Of a DNA stretch of 64,000 nt, positions 11,899 through 23,196 are shown one piece after another. The position numbers were made by a program, and so were the translations under genes. This DNA comes from Entomortierella parvispora (Eukaryota > Mortierellomycota > Mortierellomycetes > Mortierellales > Mortierellaceae): contig OY752140.1 of assembly GCA_963573315.1 (NCBI GenBank), forward strand, positions 806,001 through 870,000. Direction: 5' to 3'. A model generated the notes under the pieces. That model worked only from the letters and a program-made list of their open reading frames with translations. It was not told where the DNA came from and made no database searches. Within the stretch, counting starts at the first letter, position 1, and every line of letters starts with the position of its first letter.

Positions 11899-13440
11899 CT
11901 AACACGCGCAGGCTCCCTTGTCTTGCTGGCCACCAAGGCGTTGACCATTGGCCCCATCGCGCTGAAGATCCACACGGCCATTGGCGCCATTGATACCGCC
12001 TGCACGTCCGCCACGGCTCGACGACAAGATGTGCTCCAAAGGAATCTTCTTGGCAATTTCCGTAAACACCTCGGCTACACCAAGTCCATTCTTGGCAGAT
12101 GTCTCAAAGAACAAGAGACCCGCTTCTTGTGCGTATGCGCTCGCTTCCTCTGTTGCAACCTGACGAGTGACAGCATAGTCTTCATCATCTTCCTCGTCCT
12201 CGTCCACAGTGGCGTCATCTTCCTGTTCGTCCTCGTCAGCCTCGCCATCACCCTGGCGACGGGCTTTGCGTCCTGTTGATACCAAATCAACCTTGTTACC
12301 AGTCAATGCAATCACAATGTTAGGGTTCGCCTGACGCTGAAGTTCCTTGACCCATGATTTGGCCTTTTCAAGCGAAGACTAAAGACCGGACGTAAATAAA
12401 ATATCAGAAAACTGGTAGCTCAACAGGGATTCTGCCTCGTTGGCAGTATCACAGTATCATTACGATATCCACTTACAGCCTTTGTAACATCGTACACGAC
12501 AACTGCAGCCTGTGCATTTCTGTAATACATGGGCGCAAGAGAATGGAAGCGTTCCTGTCCTGCAGTATCCCAAATTTCAAACTTGATGACCTTGTCTTCC
12601 AAGCGACATTTTTGGGTCAAGAACGCAGCTATGCACAGAGTAAACAGGGGTTTCCCCACCGACAAAAACAAGTTAGGACCTTGTACCATACAGCTCAGTT
12701 GCATGCAATCTCGGTTTGTTTCAGTCCTCTCTTCTTTCATGCAACTAGAAAAAAATCGACATTGCATATTCTTCAAAAAAGACCGGTAGCCCCAGGTACT
12801 GTACCTCCAATGGTTGGCTCTTTGTTCTCCTGGAACTCATCATTGACAAAGCGAAGGACAAGACTCGATTTTCCGACAGCTGCCTCTCCTATAAACACGA
12901 TAGAAATCAAGATCCACCGAGGTCAGATGAGGTTGTCAGTGTATTTCCAGGTGGTGTAGCCACTCTTTGTCCTGTGCTCAGTGTCTTATTCTCGATGGCC
13001 CTTGCTTCTTTGGTCCACACAATTTCCGTCGCATCCTGATAAAACATGTCATTGATGTGTGCCTATCTCCTCCTCTGACGTCCATTGGGGCAAAGATAGG
13101 GCAAATATTTACGCAGCCCCGTGCTGTAATGGAATCAAAATTCTCTGCAAGGAGGGAGAGATATTGACCCGAAGACATGGGCTGCAGCTAGTCTGTAAAA
13201 AAAAGACGGCGGATGGGTCCATGCTGTGCTGCTGTTCGAGACTCTTTCTTTCCATCGGCTCAAAAAAGCACAGGCTGCAGGTATATAGGGGACAGTCGGC
13301 AGGTTGAGGGAAATGGCGAGTGCGGGGTAGAAGGCAAAAACTGCGCGGGGATGTTTGCTATTACCAAGAAGAACGAGCTTGACCTGCACGGCCTTCATGC
13401 TGTTGGCAGCTGGTCCTGCGGCGTCATTGGCTTGGGACAT
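11899..13440 (-). CDS. RAB5: Rab5-type (Ypt5/Vps21) endosomal GTPase
   Basis: Small GTPase of early endosomes that controls tethering and fusion (family role). Predicted 263 aa from exons 13440-13365, 12888-12805, 12628-12477 and 12378-11899, in phase. Visible motifs: P-loop GEAAVGKSS (26-34), switch I threonine in EPTIGAAF (about 51), WDTAGQER (73-80), GNKVD (131-135), ETSAK, and a CAC C-terminus suited to double geranylgeranylation. [17 protein letters not shown] and the switch-proximal sequence are Rab5-specific. Odd feature: directly after NKVDLV there is an insertion (about 140-172) that is almost wholly Asp/Glu in its second half, where most Rab5 proteins have only a few residues; yeast Ypt52 also carries extra sequence here. 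It is transcribed divergently from SMU1. Confidence 0.93.
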
Positions 13441-13778
13441 GGTGTGATATGCTTTTTTGTTGAAATGTATAGGCGGGTGAGCGACGAGAGCGGTGAGGCG
13501 AGGGAGGAAGGATGATTTGAGAAGAGCGGGCTGAAAAATGAATTCAATGCACCAAGTCGACACATGCCAAGTCTCGAATGGAGCAAGACCCCCTCTAATT
13601 GAGAGAAGATGATCGAACCCTCTCTATTTGCACATGACGACAGGTCACGTGCGCTTCACTGCACCCCGCGGCCAGTCCGCCACCATTTTTTGTTCTTGCC
13701 TAAAACTTGCGTTTCTGGCTACAGGCTGAAGCAATCCATTCGAGACGACGCGACCGAGCAAGGACCCAGGATATCGAC
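13441..13778. promoter_or_regulatory. Bidirectional intergenic promoter, RAB5 / SMU1
   Basis: 338 nt between divergent start codons. It contains a palindromic CACGTG E-box near 13645, a candidate bHLH site only. No TATA box was recognised. Confidence 0.5.
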
Positions 13779-16078
13779 ATGGCTACCAGCGGAAACACAA
13801 TGGAGATCGAATCGAGCGAGTATGTCTTCAGACAGATCTGCGACTGTTTGCTATACATGAGCAGATGACATTTCCAACCAAGCTGATCACATGCGTCCCT
13901 TTGCTTCCTACTAGTGTCATTCGACTCATTCAGCAGTTCCTCAAGGAAAATAATCTGCTGAACTCGCTCGCTGCACTCCAGGCAAGAAAGAGGAGCCAAA
14001 GATGAACCATATACCGCCGTGCTTTAGCCAAGCTACCGTGTGTCCAAATATCTAATAATTCTATTTTTGCATGTGTACCTCATACAGGAGGAGACCACTG
14101 TGGCTTTGAACACTGTCGACAGCGTGGAGGCATTCTCAGCTGAAATCCTGCAAGGACACTGGGACAACGTCCTCAAGACAGTTGCCCAACTGAAAATCTC
14201 TGACAAAAAACTCATGGACTTGTACGAGCAGGTAAAACCCATCCCAGAGGATTGTAAATGGAGAACTCGATTGAAATACACCTTTACAGCCCAACTCACC
14301 CTCTTCCATGTCCTGGATATTTCTCCTTGAATCATCAGATCGTGATCGAGTTGGTGGAGCTTCGGGAACTCGGAACGGCGCGTACGCTTTTGCGCCAGAC
14401 CAATCCAACACAATTGCTGCGGGACCAATTCCCGGATCGATACCTTCATTTGGAGCATCTTCTGTCACGGTCACATTTCGATCCCAAGGATGCATACCCT
14501 AATGGATTGCCCAAGGAGAAACGTCGCCAAATCATTGCACAGGCCTTGTCTAGTGAGGTCACCGTAGTAGCGCCATCCCGACTTTTGACTTTGTTGGGTC
14601 AGTCGTTGAAGTTTCAGGAACAGCAGGGCATGCTCCCTCCAGATTCGGCCTACGATCTGTTCAGAGGCACAGTCCCAGTTGTTCAAGCAGAGACAGATGA
14701 TGTTCCCTCAAAATGTTACAACACTATCAAGGTAACTAGATCGGGTGACTGTGTTATGTTGTAATAGGGATCAATGATCATGAACTAACACAGCTCGCGC
14801 CTCTAGTTCCCAAAAAAGCAACATGCCGAATGCGTGACGTTTTCGCCCAATGGACAATATCTTGTTACAGGAAGCATGGATGGATTTATTGAAGTGTGGA
14901 ACTACTTGACCGCGAAGCTTCGAAAGGATCTCAAATATCAAGCAGAGGTAAATGAAATATCATTAGAGATAACAGTCTTTTTTAGGGGTCAATTAACTCT
15001 TGACACATCTGACTTGATATCGTCCATGTCTTAGGATAATCTTATGGCCATGGAATCCGCTGTGCTCTGCCTCGGATTCAGCAAGGACAGTGAAATGTTG
15101 GCTTCAGGAGCGCAGGACGGTAGGATCAAGATTTGGAAGATCCAAACGGGCCAGTGCCTTCGTCGCTATTCACCAGCCCATCAAGGAGGGGTCACATCGG
15201 TCTGCTTTTCACCAGACGGCACACAAGTCCTCAGCGCTTCTTTTGATCTGACTGTTCGGTAAGTACAGCGAAAATGTCACGTACCGGACCATATTCTCCA
15301 CGATACACTCTTTACAAAGAACTTACACTCACTTTTCTGTTGTTGTCCATGCTGTTTTCCTCTAGCCTGCATGGACTCAAATCAGGAAAAATGTTGAAAG
15401 AGTTTAGAGGACACACGTCCTATGTTAACCATGCTTCGTTTTCACTCGATGGATCTCAGATCCTGAGCTCGAGTTCTGATGGCACTGTCAAGGTACACAA
15501 GCAATAGCACTTGCCCAATCATTATAGTTTCCATGAGAATATTCTGATTAACTGATTACCATGGCTTCTTTTTTCGATAGGTCTGGGACTATAAAACGGC
15601 ATCTTGTCTTCGATCCTTCACCCCTCATGACGGCACAGGAACAATCGCAGGAGCTGCAGGCCTGACCGTGAACTCTTGTATTCCCTACCCAAAGCCCAAC
15701 CAGATGCTAGTCTGCATGAAGAGTCCAACAGCGTATCTCTTGACATTGGAAGGCGAACCGATTCGTAAATTCATCTCGCCTGAAAGTGCGACCGAGGGGA
15801 CAACAAAGGATACGTCAACGAGTGCAGAGGGAGGTGTTAAAAAAGATGCCCCCGTGAGCCTGACCGATTACGTGAGCTTGACTCTCTCGCCCCAGGCAGA
15901 GATCGTTTACTGTCTAGCCGAGAACAGTCAAGTCCACTGCTTCTATGCAGACACTGGCAAATTGATCAAATCAATCCCGATTGCCGAGGGAGAGGTCATT
16001 GGAATGGCGTCGCATCCTCTGTCGAACGTCTTGGCAGTGAATACTGTGGATGGTCGCGTCTTGCTTTGGAAGGCATAG
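13779..16078 (+). CDS. SMU1: SMU1 spliceosomal WD40 protein
   Basis: Component of the RED-SMU1 module acting in B-complex activation of the spliceosome (family knowledge). Predicted 544 aa. Exons: 13779-13819, 13915-13981, 14088-14231, 14339-14731, 14807-14947, 15035-15258, 15366-15492 and 15581-16078; phases all agree. An N-terminal LisH (about 14-45, [19 protein letters not shown]) and CTLH region ([16 protein letters not shown]) precede a linker and C-terminal WD40 repeats, for example [34 protein letters not shown] and DGRVLLWKA at the end. Similarity to animal SMU1 is strong along the whole length. Intron 2 (13982-14087) appears to use a GC-AG boundary (CAG|GCAAGA), because the downstream exon joins perfectly to the conserved LQEETT sequence. 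Confidence 0.95.
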
Positions 16079-16311
16079 AATTCTGTTTTTTTTTCCTGTT
16101 TGTTTGTTCTTTTCCAAAGAGATTCTCGACTTGTAATAATTCGATAAAAAAGAACGATAACCCAGCTCATGAAACGCACCAACGTTTTGGTCAAGACATT
16201 TGAAAGACTAAACACGCCAATGCTATCGCTCTCCTCTACGAGAATTCATCACTTGTGATTTTTCGTTTTTTTTTTTTTTTGTATTTTTGAGGAGGGTGGT
16301 AACGTGTCTTG

Positions 16312-18468
16312 TTATCGTCGATGCAAAGTATGTTGCGTCGTCACGCCCGCTGAAAAAAGCCCCCGCTGTTGCTGTTGCTGCTGCTGCTGCTGCTGCTGAA
16401 TTGTAGGTATTGGAATTGTAATGGCCGAAGGACGGTTTTCTACAGGTACAGGCGGTGGGGATATCCGTGTATTCCAGGTGGATGTAGTGGTTGGGTATGT
16501 TCCTGCGTAGTTTGGCAGCTGATACTGTTGTTGTGGAGGCTGTTGATGTATAGAGTGGCCTAGTGCAGCAGGAGATGAGTTGCTGTGACTTCCTTCTTCT
16601 CCATCTTTTACTCCTCCCGTCGATGTAGCTGATATCGTCCCTGAAGACAACCCAGCGCCATCTCTTCGTACCCTTGTGAATCTCGACAAGCCATGACTAG
16701 AAGGTGAGGAGATAGCAGCTCCTCCTGTCGCTGTGGTTGGAGATGAGGATATTATTGATGTTGCGCTTCTTGAGTCTGTGCTCGGACGAATACTCAAGGA
16801 ATCCACGCGTGCATCTGTTTCGTGTTGAAGGTGATGGTTTGAAGTATCACTGCTGTGGACAGCACTGAAACTCTCGCCATCTCGATTCCTTCTCCCCCGC
16901 TCCAAATCTTGACGCTGCCACGATTGTTCTTGAGGATCCCGAAACGGCCCCTGACTCGAGCTATCGTATCCTTGGCTGTCGTCCCCTTCTCCTTCCTGCT
17001 GTTGCCGATGGTGCTGTAATTGCTCTTGATAGCGGTAGTCGTTTTCATCAAACGGTTCGTCCTTGTAGTAGAATCCTTCCCGACTAGACGGATAGTACTC
17101 GTGACCGCCTACACTGTACCGAGGTGATCTTCTAGAGCCATCCCTACCTTCTTTATCTCTTCCATCAAGGGAATGGAGATCCTCCAGATCGACTGCAGCA
17201 TCATACTTCATAGCTGAATGTCGCTTCTCGTTCGTATTGCTTGTATGGCTTTGGTGATGGCTCATCCTGAAAGGGAACGAAATCAGTTTCGATTGAAAGT
17301 CGTGTTGTTTATGGACGAGCTCCATCTCCTTTTCAATCGATGGTTCTTTCCAACGCAATGCTGACGCCATAAGAATCATAATGGACGAGATGGCAATGAT
17401 GGCCATGTTCCTATGAGAGATTTTTGTTTTTGTTTCAACGGGACGAGTGTCAGGATTTCATCCTATTCTTTCTTCCTGCTTTTGTTATGTAGGTTCTTTT
17501 TTTGTTTACCAGTAAAACCCAAGAACGTCCGCCGCACATCCAATGGCAGGGATTCCAGGCTGCGTCTCCCTCAAGGCCGGGAGGGCAAACAAGGTCGTGA
17601 TACCCAAAGTGAGAACATGTTCATCTGTCACACGATACTTGCGGATCACCTGAATCGCAATGATCCCAATCGCGATACTCAAGGCCCACATGATCATCAC
17701 AATGAACAAGGAAAACCCAATGGTGGTCGGAGACCGTCTTGTAAAGATCTCGATCGATATCTTGTACAAGTCATCATCCGACAAACGAACCGTTGGGATA
17801 AACTCGACCGATTGCAACATGCCCAAAAACGTTAAACTGACTGGAATCTTGTGCAACTGTTCCTTGTCCTTGTTGGCTAGAATCTCAAAATAACTCTTGT
17901 ACGCGTCGAACGGATAGTCGATCGTCGCTCCTTGCATATATGGCATCGTCACATCCACAGAACGCCTACCCTCATCACATAACACAAGAACCATCAAGAT
18001 GGACGCGTCAAAAAAAAAAGAAAAAAAAAGAAAAACTAAAAATACCCCTGCGCACGAGCCAACAACAAACCATCAAATGTCCCACTCCAGCACAGCACAC
18101 CCAACTTACATGATCTGCGACTCTGGGAACGTCAAGGTCGTATAAAACAACGAGACTGCAATCGCCGATGTCAAAACGCCATCGTCGCCAGCCAACGTCC
18201 CATGGGGCGTAAACTCGAAATGAACACGAAAGTTCTTGTCCTCGAAATCGACACTGGCCACGGATCCCACCACATGGATATAATCGCCAGTGTGAGAGAC
18301 TCCTTGGGGTCCAACTTCGACCACTGACCGAGCATTGTCACCTTCCTTCCGATAGATGGAAAAGATGGGGATGACGATGGCACACAGAGACCCGACTACT
18401 GCCACACACCAAAGCGTCCTTCGAGCCCAGGTACGGAGTTCGCCTGTCTGGGCATGGAATAGGGCCAT
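16312..18468 (-). CDS. DUF4436 multi-pass membrane protein with long disordered tail
   Basis: Fungal membrane protein of unknown function, predicted 637 aa. Exons 18468-18110, 17965-17510 and 17410-16312 join in phase. A first membrane segment lies at about 16-37. A luminal/extracellular domain of about 200 aa follows (YPFDAYKSYFEI is family-typical), then three more hydrophobic helices (GFSLFIVMIMWALSIAI, VLTLGITTLFALPAL, AIIAISSIMILMASAL). The QPGIPAIG..DVLGFYWN sequence between the last two is the DUF4436 signature and is rebuilt across an intron. The remaining 350 or so residues are hydrophilic, Ser/Gln-rich, with a run of 11 Gln near the end (CTG/TGC repeat at about 16365-16400). It converges with SMU1, 233 nt apart. 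Function not inferred. Confidence 0.85.
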
Positions 18469-19667
18469 GAAAAATTAACGGGGTTTTCTACCAGTCGGCT
18501 CTCTGATCAATCAAACACGCGAGGCGCTGTCGGGATGGCACAAGTAGGTGAACAAGCAGTTGGAAGTTGGGGAGGTGATGGCGGGAAAGACAAGATGCTG
18601 AGGGTAACCACGGAGTGAAGTCGTATTTGGCTGGTTCAAAATTGTGTTTTGCAGTTGATGGAGGGTGCCAGCAGTTGAGGAGATGGGAGATGAGTGCAAA
18701 AGATCTGATGGCACAGAAGTGAAGAGCAAAGGAATGAAGAGCTGCTACTTTTGAGGAGAAAGAAGAAATAGTAGAGAGAAGAAAAGAGTCAAAGGGGGAA
18801 AAAAAAGGGAAATAGAAGTGAAAGAGTAAGAAAGGGTGGCAAATGGACAAGAAGAGATGGGAAGGGGGAGCAAGGTCATACGAAAAAAAAAAAAAAAAAA
18901 AAAAAAAGAGAGAAAAGTGACAGAGAGAACCGAACGCCCAAATGTCGGTCGACGCAACCGCCCAATTCTGTCTAACCCACCGAAATACGTTCGTTTGTCT
19001 AACGCCTCCATCTGATTTTTTCCTTTAGCTTCAAGAACCACCACAGGACAGGACATAAGCAAAAGGAAGAAAGAAAGAGAGAGAGAGAGATGGAGAGAGG
19101 GAAGAGCGAGAAGAATGCAAGAGGGGGGTTCAGGTTCTTGTAACTGCTTCTCTTTTGGTCGGGTGTATTTTGTATTTGTTTTTCCTCGCCACAAATCGTT
19201 TCATTGTCCATTGCCAATGATCAAGAGGAACGGAATAGGCAAGTTGCAGGATCATAGATCCCGCCTTTTGGGTCATTCGCCTTTTGGAATGTCAGATGGA
19301 CAAGGTGAGGTGAGAGGCCAGGATAGCGGAGCATGCAATCATACGTCTCTCGTTCCCATAATTGCTCCGATCTTTTGATTGCCGGGGCCCTGCATGTCGA
19401 GCGCGACAGAAAAGAGAGAATGAGCAGCGCCAGAAGGAAGTAGTAGTGACATAGCTCATTCTTCACTTCTCCGCCAAATCACTCTGCACCTGCACCCCTT
19501 TCCAATGTAGTCCGACGGGTCCTGGCAGTCACCTCAACAGAAAGGAGGGTAAAGCCGTATCATTGCTTCATGTGTGAGAGGGATTTTTTTTTTGCCGTTT
19601 ATTTGTTGCAGATAGTAAAAAGGGTATTTCAAAAACATTGTCAAGGAAAGGGTATGAAAGACTTCGC
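18469..19667. other. Intergenic: DUF4436-gene promoter
   Basis: 1.2 kb holding GA-rich tracts near 18770-18870, a poly-A run at about 18881-18907 and (GA)n near 19075-19105. No coding frame that I can support. Confidence 0.5.
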
Positions 19668-22600
19668 TTAAATGGCGCGAACCACAACGCTCTCGTTGGC
19701 GAGGAAGCTATGGTCCAACAAAAAGATATCCAAGTCTTGCCATCCGCCGCCAACGCGGACCATGACCTTGCTCTGACGCTTCTTGGTCGTTGTCTCGGCC
19801 GCTTCGGCTTTTTGCAATGCAGCCAAGCTGCCGCTGGAATAAATCGTGGCCAAGGCGCCACCGTTGCGCTTGGGGTCCATTTGAGCAGACGAGGCCGAGG
19901 ACAAGGACGAAGGAGGCCTGTTATTGGGCACTGGCACATTTTGCAAACCATCATCGGTGCTTCCGCTGTGGGATCCTCCACTTGACCCGCCCGAATCGTC
20001 TCCAGAGCCGGACTGGCTACCAGAGACGATTCGGCCATACTCCATCAATCGACAGAGGACCACCTTACCGCCCGTCATGGTCAGACTCCCCCCAGGCTGC
20101 TCGACCATCCGACCTCCAAAGTAGTACTTGCCCTCACCCAATCGTTGCACCTTCATCTGGATTGGACTCGCGTTCACCACCCGAGCAAACTGCTCATCGA
20201 GCTCGTCATTCATCATGGGTCTGTACGGCTCGACCTTTTCAATGTGGATCTTCTCCATCATCTCTGGGAGCTGTCGACTCTTGGAAGGAGGGGGCGACGT
20301 CACCATCGGTTGCCTGTTATTGGGCACTGGGGACTGGTACCGAGAATGAGATTGCTGCTGCTGCTGTCTCTGTTGCTGCAAATATTGCTCTCGTTGCAGG
20401 TCCCTTTGACGTGCCAAGGACCCGATGGAGGAAGTGGACGAGGCCGTGGGACTGCCTGGCTCATCATACCCTCCATAGTGGTACGAATCCCGGCTCAGAC
20501 TCGATGTCGATCCAGAGGCCGAACCTGGACGCGAGGTATACAGCGTGGACGAAGGTCGAGAGTGCTGTTGTCCACGATCATCAAAGTAACCGCTGTGTTG
20601 GCCTTGACGAGGTGTGGTATGGGCCGAGGATGCGGGAGAGCCTCGACCATGAGTGTCGTAATGACTCTGCTGCTGGCCATAGCCCGAGGAGCTCACGGAT
20701 CCATTGGCGCTAAACTGCCTCTGTCGACCGGCTGCTGAGAGGGACGAGGTGGGTAGTCGCGAGTTGGACGAGGTTGGAGAGGCAGCGTAGTTTCTTGGAA
20801 TCGGGGACCCAGCCTCTCTGTTGGAACTAGGAGTGTTTCCCCTAGACTGGGGTCGCTGCAGCTGAGGCGAGGGACTCATGCCCGAAGTACTGCGCTGAGT
20901 GGACGAGGATCGGGAGGAAGGCGTCGGCAGCTGCGACTGACGACGAGAAGCCATCGTGGAGGAGGACGTCTTGGAGAGACCGGGGACAGAATCACCTCCA
21001 TGGATACCAGTCGACAATTTGCTGTTGCTTCCAGCGGGGGAGAAGACTGGTTTGTACTGGGCTGGCGATTTCAGCATTGAGGGCGTGCCAGATGTGCTTC
21101 TGTAGCCAGCAGGTTCGTCTTGATACTGACCCATGATGGAGGTGGGACGAGGGATGTACGTAGCAGCGGCAGAAAGGACCTGAGGAATCCCTGGAATACC
21201 AGGAGATGAGACCGACACAGACGGGCACCTGTTGTTGCAGAGTAAAAAAGAAGTTGGTTAGTGAATCATGGTCGACAGCAAGACCATCAAGAGCTGGCTG
21301 GTGTGCACGCAAAAAAGAGAAAAGCATGGAAGCTTACCAAGGACGAGAACGTCGAGAGGGGGAGCGTTCAGGACTAGGGCTGAGAGAGCGATAGTTGTTG
21401 AGGGCACTGGCCGTCAGCATGGGCGAGCGAGAAACGCTGCCGTTGGGCGTGGCAGGAGACCAAGGACGGTATTGCGACTGCGAGTGTCCATTCAAAGGCG
21501 AGCGAGTTCTTGAACGACCAGGAGAAGGGGAAGGCGATCGGAGCGAGGTTGATGGAGGTCTTCGGCCACGTTGCATCTGCTGTTGTTGCTGTTGCTGCTG
21601 CTTCTGACGACTTTGAATGGGCGTCAGAGGCGCAATGGCCGTGGATGACCTCCAACCTTGAGGGGTGGGCTTTGCAGGGGCTTTCTTGGCAGGGGCCTCT
21701 TGCTTCTTGAGAGGTAGCTTTGGCAAGTAGGGTGTTCTCGAGTCGTCCAAGATGTCCAACATACGCTCAACACCATCGAGTTCCATGTCTACACGTTCGA
21801 GTCCGTCTTGGAGTTGGTCCCACTTCAAGTTCATGGCTTGGTGTCTTGAGACCACGTCAATGTTGCGGGTCATCCGGCTCTCGATCCCACTCTCGAGCAT
21901 GTCCAACATCTTGTTGACGGCGGGAGAGTAGTACTTTTGTTTGGCCTCAAAAGATTGAAAGATGCTGTAGAGATGATCTCGATCGATCGGTGCGTCAGGC
22001 ACTACTTTTTGGCGAACCATGCCCTTGATCTGATCCAGGAGGCCCTGACAATGGACAATGGCTCGCTCCATCGACTCCATCATGGACTCGACTTGCTCTG
22101 CTACTTGCTCAAACACCTCCAGCCACTTGTCCTCCTTGAGTTCCTCACTGACGCGTTCCCGACGAAACTTGAGATCGTCCCAAAGGGAAAGAACCTGTTG
22201 GTATCGACTCTGCAATTGATCCTTTGATTCGTTTCCAAGCGAAGCGTCGTCCGAAGTGGGCAAGGACCCGACCCGGTTGTCCAAAAAGTCAATCCGAGAG
22301 ATCAACAGCTCAATTCGAGAATCAACTTGAGCAAGAGTATCCAAGCTTCGTTGCTTGGCCTCGGCTTCAACTTGACTACCAGGATTGTGATGGCCACTGG
22401 GCAAGAGACCTTCCTCGTCCGAGGTTATGGCGCTTCGCTCGTTGTTGTAGTTGTCAATGCTGGTGCAGATGTCTTGAATGTCTTGCAAGACGTTGTCCAT
22501 GTGCGTCAAGAGCTCGCCTCGGAGGCGTGCCCCGGCAAGATCTCCCTTGACCTTCTCCAACATTTGCTTGAGAGAGGACCAACTGGACGTGATGCTCTGT

Positions 22601-23196
22601 GCTGTCTGCTGAAGATCTTGTTCGACCTCGGAGGAGGCTGCGTCGGTGGTGTCTGGAGAGGTGGAGGCATCTGTCTTGATCCGGGACTCGATGCGCTCCT
22701 TCAACTCTACCAACATGTCGACGTTGGGCTGGAACCGATTCATAATCACATCAATTGCCCCTACATCCCTCTTATCGGTCGCGCCTTCTTGGCCCACATC
22801 CATTGACAGCGCAAACACGGCCATTTCCGCAGTTTCGAGCCATGTCCTTAGGTCCGAGGCTGCGCCTCTGAACCTTTCGTGCAGTGTTTGGAGTGGGATC
22901 GTCTCGTGGGAGGAAAGGGCATGGTAGATATCGCTGTATGGGACGGGTAACCGCTTGAGGTTCTCGAGTTGGGAGTGATATGATTCATAGAGGCCTGTGC
23001 TTGCTGCTGTAGTGTTTGAGCTTGATGTTGCTGTTGCTGTCGTCGTTGTTGTTGTTGTCTTTGATGCCTCGGCGGCTGCGATGACTGTGGCCATTGATGT
23101 TGATGCTGAAATGGAAGGAGAAGGTGTTGGTGTTGTGGATGGTTCTTGGAAGAGCAGAGAGGACTCGATTGGTGGTGATGATAGGAGGGTAGCCAT
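19668..23196 (-). CDS. KAR9-like / GAR (GAS2) domain microtubule-binding protein
   Basis: Predicted 1139-aa microtubule-associated protein in two exons, 23196-21338 and 21228-19668 (109-nt intron, phase 2). The N-terminal half (about 70-540) is helical with spectrin-like heptads (LKQMLEKVKGDLAG, WDQLQDGLERVDMELDGVERML), as in fungal Kar9-family proteins that link microtubule plus ends to actin/myosin. A Ser/Pro/Gln-rich basic region follows (about 545-950). The GAR/GAS2 domain starts at about 960 (NDELDEQFARVVNASPIQMKV, GKYYFGG) and resumes at about 1106-1125 with VMVRVGGGWQDLDIFLL after a low-complexity insertion of about 80 aa. The GAR call rests on visible signature residues; the Kar9 relation is an inference from architecture. 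A spectrin-repeat/GAS2 protein is the alternative description. Confidence 0.8.
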
